Positions 45,301 to 56,466 of a stretch of 64,000 nucleotides of DNA are shown here, one piece after another. The DNA comes from Athripsodes cinereus (Eukaryota; Arthropoda; Insecta; Trichoptera; Leptoceridae): positions 20,659,542 through 20,723,541 of the forward strand of contig OX388305.1 in NCBI GenBank assembly GCA_947579605.1, read 5' to 3'. The notes beneath the pieces were generated by a model that was not told the origin of the DNA, ran no database searches, and was given only the letters and a program-made list of their open reading frames with translations. Each line of letters starts with the position of its first letter. The stretch's first letter is position 1. The translations under genes and the position numbers were made by a program.

Positions 45301-46910
45301 ATCTCCATAGTGATGGCTCTATAATAGCTGCCTATATGAACTTACGTGAGTTTTTGAATACCACTCACAGCCGGTGCAAAAAGTGCACCTGTAAATTTGC
45401 CGAAAGAATAGAATTTTAAATTGAAATTGAAAACGTGTCGGTGAGAGTATTAAGGGAAGTACCTACCCAGTTGGTTAAAAATTAAATCGCGTGTTAAATT
45501 TTTCGGAAAGCATTTTGAAATAAATACATACTTTACCACTAGTCTTTTTGAGAAATAAACAAAAAAGAATCACTTACTTATATCCTTGCACAGGTATCGT
45601 TTTCATTAATTAAATCACGATTAATATATTTTTTCTTCGGTCAAAAGAATTGGTCCCTCGCTCCTTTCCGTTAGTTTTGGAGTGTCCTATAATAGTCAGA
45701 TGTTTTCATCTTAAATTCAGCGATGAGGTTTGCTACCCAACCTGCATGTCTTATTATTGGGGATAATTCACATGTTTATTATATTTACTTTTAGGATATA
45801 CCGAGATGGTATAGTAGTAGTAATAGTTAATAAATTTCATGAAATATTTTACTACACTATTGTAACTAAATCAAATGTCAGCTTAGTTAGTGGACTTATC
45901 ACAAATGGTAACATGCAGTGTTATTGTAATTTAACAAAGGCATTAATCCCCTCACCATGAAGCGAAAATGTCTGCTGCAAACTTATGACCCAGTCGAGAA
46001 TCAATATCCTGGGACTTCGATTATGCAAGTACTTTGCATCATTTTGTTAAACAATTTCCAACTCAGTATATTTGTTTACTTCTCATGTGATTTGACTTAT
46101 TTTATTGTTCCTGCCTTCTACATAAGTGGCTAAATCATTGTAGTGAAATAAAATTTCCCATGATTTTTGAACTCTGGAAAATATGGTTATGGTATGATTT
46201 TTAAATAGGCCCATGCATTGGTTTTCGATAAAACTGCACATTTTTAAACCAAATTATTTAGGTTATTTTCTGATATATTTTATGAATTGGGCATATGATT
46301 TTTAAAGTTTCTGGGCATTATTAAAGAAAACAACTCTTTTAAATTATTTTCATTTATCCATTTGTAGTTATTTGAATACACCGTTTCATTTTTTCATAAT
46401 AAACTGTTCCTATGACAACTACATTCTATCGCGATCTATCGCAGGGAATGTCGTAGGAAGAGGCGATGTAATTGGCACAGGGTCGCTCTGAATGGAGGAG
46501 GCTAGTTCTGTCCTGTGCTCCCGAGAGAAGCGTTGAGGGGGTGATGGAAATGATGATGAGCTGTTTGAAATAATATATAATTTTGGTATTTGCATATCCG
46601 TATCAAAAAATATAGTACTAGATATTTCACAAAGTTTATGTAATGTTTATACCTAATAAAAATTTACATTATTTTGTAGACAGTTGACATAAACACGAGA
46701 GCTTTGATATGAGGTAGAATAAAATACATGTTATATTACTAATTTGATCAAAACAAAATTAACCTTTTGCCAAATATTTTAAATGGATATATTCTCGCTA
46801 ACAGCAAAATTTAACTAAAAAACATATTTTTTAAATTAAAAAATCTCACTGTTCTTGAAGTAGGTAGGTTTATTTTTTCTTCGTTTCTTATCGTTTGACA
46901 TTCGTTACAG
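45301..46910. other. AT-rich spacer with a CAGCGATGAGG-type repeat copy at about 45705-45760
   Basis: 46430-46560 is GC-richer (agggaatgtcgtaggaagag to gatggaaatgatgatgag). It may be a + strand RTE-like 3' end with a GATGATG tail, but no peptide is convincing. Confidence 0.35.
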
Positions 46911-46967
46911 GAAAACAGTTACAAGAAAATGTTTAAATTCATAGCAGATTTATTTTTTGTCAACAAG
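46911..46967 (+). CDS. Candidate 57-nt coding exon with strong splice sites
   Basis: A long pyrimidine tract (tttattttttcttcgtttct and onwards) leads to ttacag|. The frame ENSYKKMFKFIADLFFVNK is open through all 19 codons and ends in a consensus donor AAG|GTAAGT. Length divisible by three and phase 0 at both sides would suit a cassette exon. The peptide is not recognised, and chance occurrence in A/T-rich DNA cannot be excluded. Confidence 0.35.
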
Positions 46968-47870
46968 GTAAGTAAACTAAATTGTGTTCCAGTTTAAAAT
47001 ATTTTGTTGCTGGTTTTTGTCAGAGAACATGGATAAAAATGATTAAAGTTTTCTTAAACTACCAGAATAAAAACATTTTGTGACAAGGGTTAATCAAACT
47101 TTCAAAAGCAGAATTTAATTTAATTTATTTCAGGATATGAAAACATGTGAAACTTTTTTGAGTAAACAATAGTAATATGTAAAGTTTTCTTACCATGCAA
47201 GCTTTTTGTACTTACAAAGACTTTCAAAGGTTAAGATCGGAAAAGATTGATGGTTGGCTTTAAGACTTTCAAAAACTGTTTATTTGGTCTATCATTATGG
47301 CTAGTGATGTCGATCTGGTATACCTATATCCGTTATAAAATACCCATTGTTTCAGATAACAGCTTTACATATTGGTAAAATAAGTTTTGTCGTTAATAAT
47401 ATCCGTTTTGTACAAAAATAGAATTTTAGAATGTATTAAATAATTTTAGAATTGAAACCAAAAACTAAATCCACACTTTTTGGTACCTACTAGTAAGTAA
47501 TACAATCCGTTATTGCAAAAAAATTGCTTAAACTTTCTCTCGATATCCGGTGTGAAAAAATAAGTAGTTTCCACATCACTAATTATAATATGACTTTCCT
47601 TTGAAAAAAGTTTCAGAAAAAGTTGGAATAGTTGATGATTTTAATTTAACCCAAATGTTTTATGACTTTCATAACATAATAATACTAAATAGATTTCTTA
47701 GTCATTCGGTGTATTTCTAGCTACATATCTTTTCCGTTCCACCACGTCTCAGATGGGGTCAATGAGAACGAATTACCATATTAATCTCTACTCACACACT
47801 TCTTTTGTTTACTCAACATTTATCCAGTTTTTTTATACATACATACATGCTGTTTTTACTTACTTCACAC
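46968..47870. other. AT-rich spacer
   Basis: Nothing recognised. Confidence 0.45.
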
Positions 47871-48010
47871 GCGGCCGTTCTTAATTTGATTCAGGTAGTC
47901 AAACCACGTAGTTCTTGGACGTCCACGTTTTTCGACATTCAACTTTTTCAGTAATTACATCCTCTTCATCATCCCTTTATCGTCCATTCGCTCCAGTGCG
48001 TTATAAACAG
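47871..48010 (-). mobile_element. Dispersed LINE family fragment, minus orientation
   Basis: The minus strand covers the ERM...MKRM, RKRGRPRTTW and DQIKNGRV segments with frame breaks. It lies head-to-head with the + strand copy that follows. Confidence 0.55.
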
Positions 48011-48012
48011 AA

Positions 48013-48345
48013 TAAGGAGTTTATGGAGAGAGTAAAGAGTGTTATGGATAAAATACGCGTGAATGAGTTGTAGTAACTAAAACATATGAAGCGAATAAGT
48101 GTTAGAAAGATGACTATGAGGGTGTATTTATCTGAAATACAGGATTAAAGGCAAAGAAGACGTCTGAGAACTATGAGACTTAACCAAGTGCATCATTATT
48201 CATGGGTGGCCACGTGTTAAGTAAGAAAACTTCATGAATGCAGATGTAGCTAAAGAAGTAGATACGTTTTATTGAAGGATAGAACAACAATGGTGTTCCG
48301 TCTTCTCTACCTACCCTTCTTTGAATGCGGCGCGAGGGTATAGAA
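48013..48345 (+). mobile_element. Dispersed LINE family fragment, plus orientation
   Basis: The + strand runs from the KSVVDRMRVN-like region (gagtgttatggataaaatac) through the GRPR, GRVLS and CRLL(Y)YP-like codons to gcggcgcgagggtatag, the family's own 3' terminus. Many substitutions and small deletions are present. Confidence 0.55.
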
Positions 48346-50764
48346 GTTTGTTTAGTGGTAAATATATTTATTTAATCGTTGATATAAATATTTTTAAAAT
48401 AAAAATAATCGTATGTCAAAAGAATAAAAGAGGATTGGTACCAAATTTCAAAACGTTGAGTACTTAAGTACTTACTCTCCTGAAAAATCACATTTAATTT
48501 CTTTCGCATGGTTCGCCCTTCGAGAAAAAGGGAAGGAAAGCAGGGAATAAATGACTTCCTATCCTCTCTCAATAGGATCCGTCTGTAGTGTCACTTTTTT
48601 CCTTTCGCACACCGAATGCTCAGTACTAAGTATCTTCATAAGTTCCTCCCTCTGATAAATTTCATCTTTTGGAAAGTATTTTACTTCCAGAAGGTGTTGG
48701 TATATACTGGTATACTTTAGAGTAGGTTGTAGCAAGATAATATGGGAAAATGTTTTCTCTGTCGGTCGGATGCAAGATATTGCGGATACATTAATGATAA
48801 TACCTGTAATTTTCTATACTTTCGTTGATCTTATATAATATGAATAATTGTATTTCATGATATAAAAAAAAACTTTGTTTAACCATTAAATAATGCATGT
48901 GAAAACAAAATGATGAAATAAAATAATTTTATATTTCAGTGATGAGGATTGCCGTGTATCCAGTACGTCTTAATTTTTATAGTTTCGAAGATATCTTTTT
49001 TCTCTGGAATCGCTTTGGCTGAAGGCTGTAATAGTCCTAGTAGAATATGGTGGCATTTTAATAATAATAATATCAACTTGCACGCTTATGATTTGCAGTT
49101 CGATCGCTGGATACCCACCCGTAATAAAGGCATTATGTTCTGGACGAATGAATTGATAACGATAATTGATAATAATTGATAATTAATAACGATAATTGAT
49201 AATAATTGATAATCGATACCATGGATTTTATCGGTATGAAATTTGGAAGACTTTATGAATATTTGAATAAGATCGTGACCAGCACATCTCAATCTTTCCG
49301 CTTTTTGTAACCATAACTTCAGATCCTCTTCCATGAGTAGGTAAGCTACCTCATTCTTCGATATTTTCAAAATCGAACGACTACATATTTTTCGCATTTG
49401 TTAAAAAAAAAAATTCATTAATTGATGAAATTGCTAATTTAAGTGGCTGGTTTATTAGTGTTCCGCAATTTATAAAAATGAAACGAAAGTAAAGATAGTA
49501 AAACAAATTTTCTAATGTGGAATGCACTGAATACATTACATGCATAATGCTTATCATTTCAGATTCAAACTATGATAATTTTGATATTATATTGTGGTAC
49601 ATAGATATGTATTTCAGTTAAGAATATAAATGTATCATCAAAATGATAAAATAGTTACATATTATGTAAATATTGACGATCGAATAGATTTTGAACTTAC
49701 ATGAATGTTCACGAAGCGAAAATGAATATGGCGTTCCTGCATTATTATTTCAGTAGCAAATCGGGATTAGCAATTTGCAAGGCGGCGCATTATTCTCAAC
49801 ATTTTCAAAGGCAGTGGTAATATTATTAACTATATTATGAATAGAGACTATTAACTTGCATAAAATCATACCTAAAATAATAATTTTCAAAAGGTGGTTT
49901 GATATTTTGATAATATGGAAATTTCTATGACCTGAAGCAATTATTATTATGCTTGCATAATATAAAGTTCACTGCTATTTAAAAGACTTTGTATTAAACA
50001 AATAATTCACTGCACTGTGCAGTGTGCACACGTATCGATTGACAAAGCTGGTTTTTGTAAGAAACTAGAACAGCTCTTAACCTTATATTATATGTGCTTA
50101 CTTTACGTAATGTGAACATCAACAAGATTCTTCAATAGCAAAGGTACATTATTTATTATTTCATTCTTTACTACAAATTGATCCAAATATATACAATTTT
50201 ATATCAAAATGTATTCGAATTAGATATTATCAATATCAAAAGGTGAGTTTTTATCAATCTCTTCACGTAACCCAAAAATACAACAAAAAACTGGTTAGAT
50301 ACCTAACTATTAAAAGTTTAGATATTATTTATATATGTTTAACTGCATTCAGTCTATTGAAACTCATAAATTACGAAACAAATACACGAAAATTACACAA
50401 TAGCATCAACGAATTCTCCTTGACATACCTTGTATATTTGGTTTTCCTCAATAAAAGTTCATAAAGTTTGCAGATCGATTATAATACCTGAAAATGGGAC
50501 TCTAACGAAAATTAAATTTAAAAATGTTTGATCTGTATTTAAAGTTATGGTAGCTCTGGTAGTGGCATTAAAATAAATAAATTACGTTTTCTCTTAAGAA
50601 TGGATATTTAAATTGTAGAGTGAATCAGTAGGCCCTTTTATTATTTCAAAAATTTAGTAAACATACAATAATTTAATTTTTTTTTCACTTCGATCTTTTT
50701 TTGTCCCATAACTAACCTTTTATGAAATGCGAATAATTCGTACATAAATATTTTTCCTCGCAGC
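48346..50764. other. AT-rich spacer upstream of the full-length LINE
   Basis: A 31-35 bp unit with ataacgataattgataataa repeats twice at 49155-49213. One CAGCGATGAGG-type repeat lies at about 48938-48960. No gene was recognised. Confidence 0.5.
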
Positions 50765-50779
50765 AATATAATTTGTCAG
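50765..50779 (+). repeat. Target-site duplication, 5' copy
   Basis: aatataatttgtcag; the same 15 bases follow the poly-A at 56640-56654. The last AG may belong to the element. Confidence 0.85.
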
Positions 50780-50811
50780 TTCTGTTTTGGATTTTGTGAA
50801 GTGTACACGTG
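50776..50811 (+). promoter_or_regulatory. Inr and DPE-like core promoter of the LINE
   Basis: TCAGTT at 50776-50781 fits the arthropod initiator TCAKTY with +1 at A50778. ACACGTG at 50805-50811, exactly +28 to +34, differs by one base from RGWCGTG. This TATA-less pair is the known internal promoter layout of Jockey- and I-type LINEs. It lets a copy carry its own start site. Confidence 0.6.
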
Positions 50812-51019
50812 CATTCTGTTTGTATCGCTGCACCGCTGGATCCAGATAAGAGTTTTTGTAACAATATTAATTATTGAAAAAAATAATTTAATTATTCATT
50901 AAGTTTTTTCAAGGTTTTTCAATTCTAGTTTAATTTTTTCTTTATTTTATTAGTTTTAGTTCAACATTCTGGTAAGTTTTTTTTTTATATATTATTGGTT
51001 AATTCTATTGTATCTCTAA

Positions 51020-52486
51020 ATGGATGTCGATAAACCTCCAATTCCTCCAATTCCCCCCGATCCTCCAGATGTCAAAAAACGCAAAAGAAGTAATCTGGAG
51101 AGTTCTGATCTCTCTGTACCTTCCAACCTACCAACAACCTCTCAAACTTCTATAGATGATAATATACATCTAAATAATAATACTTCTTCTTCTAACACTC
51201 CTATTGTAAACACTTCTTCTTCTACTACTCCTTTAGCTGCAGTTCGTAATCACTTTTACTCTGAAAAGTCTCGCGGTCCATTTATCGTTCACGTTCAACA
51301 TACCGACTCGAAACCTATTCATCCTATGGATTTTGGTCGGTTTATCTTCTCGAAGAATGTTAAAAATGTGGTTAACGGATCAATTAAGGCAGAGGGGAGA
51401 TTCAAAATATCAATAGAATTTGTAAGCGGAGTAGCTGCCAACAATTTTATCAAGAACATTTTTATTAACTCTAACTCTCTATACAAGGCTTACATACCCA
51501 CTTTTAACGTCTCTCGCATGGGGTTAATAAGAGGGATATCCACAAATGTGACGGATGAGGAAATTATTGCTTCATTGCGCCATTCGAATCAAAACATTGG
51601 AGACGTCCTAAAAATAAGACGTTTAAATTACAAGGATAAATTCTCGGAAACGCCGTCATGGAAACCATCCAATACCATTGTAATAACGTTTGAAGGTCAG
51701 GTTTTGCCGAACAAAGTTTATATTTTCTACAACTCATTCACAGTGGAAAAATATTTTTATCCGACTATCCAGTGCTTCCAATGTCTTAAATTTGGACATT
51801 CGAAGGTAGCATGTAGATCAGCGGTCAAATGTTATAACTGTGGAGGAAACCACTCGTCAGAAAGTTGTTCAGCACAAATAGTTAAATGTTATAACGGTAA
51901 AGGTGAACATAAAGCCATAAGTTCTATTTGCCCTGAGCTTACGCGCCAGAAAGCTATAAAATATGCTATGGCATCCGAAAATATCTCCTTTTTCCAAGCC
52001 TCCAAGTTGATCCCACCTAGTGGTAAATCAAGTTATGCTGAAGTTACTGCCAAACCAGTAACGTCATCTCCCCTTCCTCCTCCATCTAGCTCATTAGCTC
52101 CCACAAACGTGGTAACTTCCAAAAGTACATTAACTTCACACACAAGGGGTAAGTTCAGGTATAGAACTCCCATTAGTACTGGGTACAGCAAAGATGATCA
52201 TAATAATCTACTTTTCTATCCTAACGGTACATCATGTACAATGGCCTCCAACGGATGTGCTTATCCTCCTGAACCAGAATCCAATATTCAACAAGAAACA
52301 GTTTACATAAATGATAACCTCCGTAAAAACCTTGCCAATGACAATAATAACTTCTTGAAAGTAATGATCACGATGCTTATAGAACTTCTTTCTTCTAAAA
52401 ATTCCCAACCGTACAACGCAGCTTCTTTAATTACTTCCCTTCAATCCTTCGTAGCTGGAGATGGCTCCACAACTCCAGAGAACTAA
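51020..52486 (+). CDS. LINE ORF1, gag-like RNA-binding protein
   Basis: 488 codons. The N-terminus is proline-rich (PPIPPIPPDPPD), followed by a Ser/Thr/Asn-rich stretch, then a folded RRM-like/gag region at about residues 75-245. Three cysteine knuckles follow: CFQCLKFGHSKVAC (about 252-265), CYNCGGNHSSESC (about 274), and a third that reads CYNGKGEHKAISSIC. In that last one the second cysteine (residue 293, codon GGT at 51896) is glycine, where relatives have CxxC. Such proteins coat the LINE RNA and form the RNP. The stop at 52484 overlaps ORF2 by 26 nt, in the +1 frame. Whether the Cys-to-Gly change harms function is unknown. Confidence 0.9.
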   Translation: MDVDKPPIPPIPPDPPDVKKRKRSNLESSDLSVPSNLPTTSQTSIDDNIHLNNNTSSSNTPIVNTSSSTTPLAAVRNHFYSEKSRGPFIVHVQHTDSKPIHPMDFGRFIFSKNVKNVVNGSIKAEGRFKISIEFVSGVAANNFIKNIFINSNSLYKAYIPTFNVSRMGLIRGISTNVTDEEIIASLRHSNQNIGDVLKIRRLNYKDKFSETPSWKPSNTIVITFEGQVLPNKVYIFYNSFTVEKYFYPTIQCFQCLKFGHSKVACRSAVKCYNCGGNHSSESCSAQIVKCYNGKGEHKAISSICPELTRQKAIKYAMASENISFFQASKLIPPSGKSSYAEVTAKPVTSSPLPPPSSSLAPTNVVTSKSTLTSHTRGKFRYRTPISTGYSKDDHNNLLFYPNGTSCTMASNGCAYPPEPESNIQQETVYINDNLRKNLANDNNNFLKVMITMLIELLSSKNSQPYNAASLITSLQSFVAGDGSTTPEN

Positions 52487-55400
52487 TGACATTACCATTC
52501 TCCAATGGAACAGCCGTAGTGCTGTTTCAAACAGATCAGAAATAATTCAGTTATTAAATACTCACAAGATTAAAATAGCCGCGATCTCTGAAACATGGTT
52601 TCCTCCAATGTCCCAGTTTGTTGTTCCCGGATACTCGATTGTCAGGGATGACAGATGTGATGGCAAAGGGGGTGCTGCCATTTTTATTCACTCCAGTATT
52701 CCATTCACACAAATTTCTCTTCCGTACATCCAATCAATGCAGATTGTCGCTGTAATAATTTGTGACATCACCTATGTATCCGTTTACATCCCACCAAGAA
52801 AAATATTTGACCTTACTTACTGGAATAACATAACCTCCAAATTCTCCAAATCGTTTGTTATATTGGGAGATTGCAATGCACATTCGACTTCGTGGGGATG
52901 CGCATATACAGATATATCAGGCAGAAATGTTCTTGATTATGCCGATAATTATGGATTATGTATACTGAATGATGGCCAACCAACTAGGTTCTGCTCTCCG
53001 GATCAACGCCCAAACGCCGTGGATATATCTCTATGTACGGCAGATCTGGCCCCCTTATTTATTTGGAGTATTATGAGTGACCCACATTCAAGTGATCATT
53101 TTCCGATTCTTTTACGCTTGCAGAAAATTGCCAAAATAAGTCAAATATCCCGTTCTCCTCGTGGTTTCAATACTAAAAAAGCCAAATGGGAGGAGTTTAA
53201 GTCTTTGCTTTCTATTAATACCGCTCAATGTAAAGAAGCCTTAGGTGAATCCGATATTTCTCAGAAGGCGGAAGCAATTAAACAAATAACTCTCTCTGCT
53301 GCCAATATTTCTATTCCGAAATGCCATTCTAACCACAAAAAACCTTCAAATCCACCTTGGTGGGACGACGAGTGTTCCACAGCAGTTCTTGAACGTCGAA
53401 TTGCAATACGATCATTTAAAAGGGACATGTCTTTTAGTAACTTTCTTATAGCAAAACAGGCCCAGGCCGCGGCTAAAAGATTACTTAAAAGGAAAAAAAG
53501 ACAAGGTTGGAAAAATTACTGCACGTCATTATCTCCAGAAACGCCGTTGACTGATGTGTGGAAGGCCATTAAACGCTTTCGTGGAGCGTTAGGGTCTAAC
53601 AAATCCCATTCATCCTCTGGTGAATGGATATATGAATTTACTGACAAATTAGCGCCTCCTTACGCTCCACAGAACTCAGAGCTTGCCACCCCCCATTCTT
53701 CAAAGCTGAATGTGTACTCCGAAATATCTCACCCATTCTCATTAAATGAACTTAAATCAGCTATTGATTCAACAGGGGACTCAGCTCCGGGAGAAGATCT
53801 CATTCCATATTCTTTTATTAAGAAGTTTCCTGAAACTCTCCTTATACATTTACTCAATCTTTATAATGCCATTCTCTCCACTGGAGATGTGCCTGCACAA
53901 TGGAAGAGACAAATTGTAATCCCAATTCCTAAGCCTGGCAAAGAGGCTGATTTAAGTAGCTCATATCGCCCTATTGCTCTGTCGTCATGTTTTCTAAAAA
54001 TTCTAGAGAGGATGATAAAAATCCGACTAGAATGGTTTACAGAGAGCAAGTCTACCCTACCTCCCTGGCAGTTCGGATTTAGAAAAGGTAAATCAACCCT
54101 TGATAGTTTAAGTGTAATTACAACAGATATTCGTATGGCATTCGCCAAAAAATCTAATATTGCTGCGGCCTTTCTGGACATAAACAGTGCATATGATAAC
54201 GTACTTCTTCCACTGGTAAAATCTAAATTACTAAGAATGGGAATCCCTTCCAATTTGTCCTTCTTGATTTTCAATATAATGTCCGAACGTCAAATCCTGT
54301 TGGAATCTCCTCAGGGAATGATAGAGAGAAACGTCTATAAAGGACTTCCGCAGGGTAGCGTGCTAAGTCCAATCTTATTTAATATTTATACTGCTGACTT
54401 ACAATCATTTCTACCAAACTCCTGTTCCATTCTTCAATATGCAGATGACTTTGTCGTGTATTCTTCAGACATCTCTATTCCCACTGCAGTAGCTAGGCTT
54501 CAGGAAGGCTTGAATACAATGAATACATGGCTCAAGGAAAATGGCATGAGCTTGTCCCCATCGAAAAGTCAAGTAGTGATCTTCTCAAAAAAACACAGGA
54601 TCCCTAACGTATCTATCCATCTGGACAATACATTGATTCCTGCGAGCGAATATGTAAAGTTTTTGGGAGTTATTTTTCATAGAAAGCTTAATTGGAACAT
54701 GTACGTGGAGCACATTGTAACGAAATGCGAAAAGGGAATAAATGTCCTTAGAGCCATTTCCAGAGTCTGGTGGGGTTCACATCCCATTACCATGAAAACC
54801 CTTTATATTTCTCTGGTGCGCAGTCACTTGGATTATGGTTGCCAAATTCTTGATCCTCTACCAAGATACCTCGAGTTGAAACTGCAAAGAATCCAATCCA
54901 AATGTCTGCGTATGATTTTAGGGGCGATGAAGTCCTCGCCCATTGATACATTGCAGGTAGAATGCGCAGAAATGCCTTTGAATTTGCGAAGAAAATCATT
55001 GACCTTCAAATTTTTATTAAAAAGGTACAATAATTCCTCACACCCACTATGGAATGGACTCACTGCTCTCATGGAAATACAGTCCTCTCATGTAGCCCTA
55101 CGGGCCAAGCCTATTTCAAATATGTGTTTCACTTTACAGGAGATCAATTCCCTCAATATTACTAGAAATGATTTTCACATTCAGATGTACTCAATTCCGT
55201 TTGAAACGATAGCTTATCAACCAGTAATTTGTACAACAATAGATATTGATCGCTCGACCACTGAGAATTACGGTGAGTCCATAGTTCACAATTTGTTTAT
55301 GTCCGAAATTTCCCGTAGATGGCCAGACTCCGTATCGGTATTTACAGATGGGTCTAAATATCCTCAGATTGGTTGTGGAGCAGCTTTCTATATACCTGAT

Positions 55401-56192
55401 CTAAAAATCGAGTCCAAATTTCGCCTTCCCAAAAATTCTTCCGTATTTACAGCGGAGTGTATTGCACTCAGAGAGGCTTTAAGTGAGATAATCAATCTTA
55501 GTATAGAAAAGTCTGTTATTTTTACTGACTCGCTTAGTCTTGTTATGAAACTGGATAGTAATGGCAATTATGACCCCTGTGATTACTTGTTCTGGACAAT
55601 CAAAGAATTGCTATTTAATGCGATGATCAAGGGTTTGCAGATTGCAATTGTGTGGATCCCTTCACATGCGGGCATTGGTGGAAATGAGAAAGCTGACCAA
55701 TTAGCTAAGAGCGCTTGCTTAACAGGATCTGATCCTCAAAGATACCAGCGTCCTAGGAATGAATATTTACACGATTACGAGTCAAAACTAAAACAAGAAT
55801 GGTTCAATGTTTGGCAATCTTCTTGCAAAGGGCTTCGTTATAAAAATATCCAGTATACAATTCCTACTTCACCGTGGTATGCTGAAGGAAAATTATCGAA
55901 AGTCGATATTTCTTTAATATGCCGGCTGAGAATCGGACATTGTTCGGTCGCATCTCATTTGTTTAAAATCAAGGTCATTAACTCGCCCGCGTGCGAATGT
56001 GGAGCCGAAGAGGAGACAGTGGATCATATATTTTTTGAGTGTTCGCTGTTGAATCGGGAACAATTTATAAGTGAGATCCGACAACACAGTACTTCATTCC
56101 CTATAAACATGCAGTATCTCTTGTGTTTAAATAACAGTAGTGTTCATAAGAGTATTGCAAAGTTTTTGAAGGGAAACAATAAACTGATTTGA
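52461..56192 (+). CDS. LINE ORF2: endonuclease, reverse transcriptase, RNase H
   Basis: 1243 codons without interruption. AP-type endonuclease at about 10-225: ILQWNSRS, ISETWFP (E44), ILGDCNAHST, SSDHFP. RT at about 430-740: PGEDLIPYSFI, RQIVIPIPKPGKE, SSYRPIALSSCFLKILERMI, PPWQFGFRKGKSTLD, AAFLDINSAYDNV, GLPQGSVLSPILFNIYTADL, and QYADDFVVY with Asp662/663. RNase H at about 955-1090: FTDGSK (D963), TAECIAL (E999), FTDSLS (D1023), PSHAG (H1069), KADQLAK (D1079). The C-terminal zinc-like CECGAEEETVDHIFFEC is at about 1185. All expected catalytic residues are visible. The start ATG at 52461 overlaps ORF1. Expression probably relies on reinitiation or a low-efficiency start, inferred from the overlap. 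Confidence 0.92.
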   Translation: MAPQLQRTNDITILQWNSRSAVSNRSEIIQLLNTHKIKIAAISETWFPPMSQFVVPGYSIVRDDRCDGKGGAAIFIHSSIPFTQISLPYIQSMQIVAVIICDITYVSVYIPPRKIFDLTYWNNITSKFSKSFVILGDCNAHSTSWGCAYTDISGRNVLDYADNYGLCILNDGQPTRFCSPDQRPNAVDISLCTADLAPLFIWSIMSDPHSSDHFPILLRLQKIAKISQISRSPRGFNTKKAKWEEFKSLLSINTAQCKEALGESDISQKAEAIKQITLSAANISIPKCHSNHKKPSNPPWWDDECSTAVLERRIAIRSFKRDMSFSNFLIAKQAQAAAKRLLKRKKRQGWKNYCTSLSPETPLTDVWKAIKRFRGALGSNKSHSSSGEWIYEFTDKLAPPYAPQNSELATPHSSKLNVYSEISHPFSLNELKSAIDSTGDSAPGEDLIPYSFIKKFPETLLIHLLNLYNAILSTGDVPAQWKRQIVIPIPKPGKEADLSSSYRPIALSSCFLKILERMIKIRLEWFTESKSTLPPWQFGFRKGKSTLDSLSVITTDIRMAFAKKSNIAAAFLDINSAYDNVLLPLVKSKLLRMGIPSNLSFLIFNIMSERQILLESPQGMIERNVYKGLPQGSVLSPILFNIYTADLQSFLPNSCSILQYADDFVVYSSDISIPTAVARLQEGLNTMNTWLKENGMSLSPSKSQVVIFSKKHRIPNVSIHLDNTLIPASEYVKFLGVIFHRKLNWNMYVEHIVTKCEKGINVLRAISRVWWGSHPITMKTLYISLVRSHLDYGCQILDPLPRYLELKLQRIQSKCLRMILGAMKSSPIDTLQVECAEMPLNLRRKSLTFKFLLKRYNNSSHPLWNGLTALMEIQSSHVALRAKPISNMCFTLQEINSLNITRNDFHIQMYSIPFETIAYQPVICTTIDIDRSTTENYGESIVHNLFMSEISRRWPDSVSVFTDGSKYPQIGCGAAFYIPDLKIESKFRLPKNSSVFTAECIALREALSEIINLSIEKSVIFTDSLSLVMKLDSNGNYDPCDYLFWTIKELLFNAMIKGLQIAIVWIPSHAGIGGNEKADQLAKSACLTGSDPQRYQRPRNEYLHDYESKLKQEWFNVWQSSCKGLRYKNIQYTIPTSPWYAEGKLSKVDISLICRLRIGHCSVASHLFKIKVINSPACECGAEEETVDHIFFECSLLNREQFISEIRQHSTSFPINMQYLLCLNNSSVHKSIAKFLKGNNKLI

Positions 56193-56466
56193 AAATCCTT
56201 CCCTACAAATTGATATTGTTTTAGAATAGAAATAATTTGTATTCCCATGTATATAGATAGCTACAACATAGATAATAAACTGCTTTGAAAATCCGTCCCT
56301 ACAAGTTGATATTATTTTGGAATAATAATAGTTTGTATTCACTTGTATATAGATAGCTACTATATCGATAATAAACTGCTTTAAAAATCCGTCTCTACAA
56401 ATTAATGTTATTTTAGAATAAGAATAATTTGTATTCACATGTATATAGATAGCCACTATATAGATA
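56179..56466 (+). repeat. Three 96-bp tandem repeats spanning the ORF2 stop and 3'UTR
   Basis: Units start at 56179, 56275 and 56371 with ataaactgctttgaaaatcc or a close variant. The ORF2 stop TGA (56190) lies inside the first unit. Each carries ttgtattcacatgtatatag near its end. They probably include the RNA structure that the RT uses to select its template, but this is an inference. Confidence 0.85.

Noticed and set aside
46430..46560. RTE-like 3' end with a GATGATG tail on the + strand
   Set aside because: No peptide matched the RTE C-terminus in any frame well enough to list as an element.
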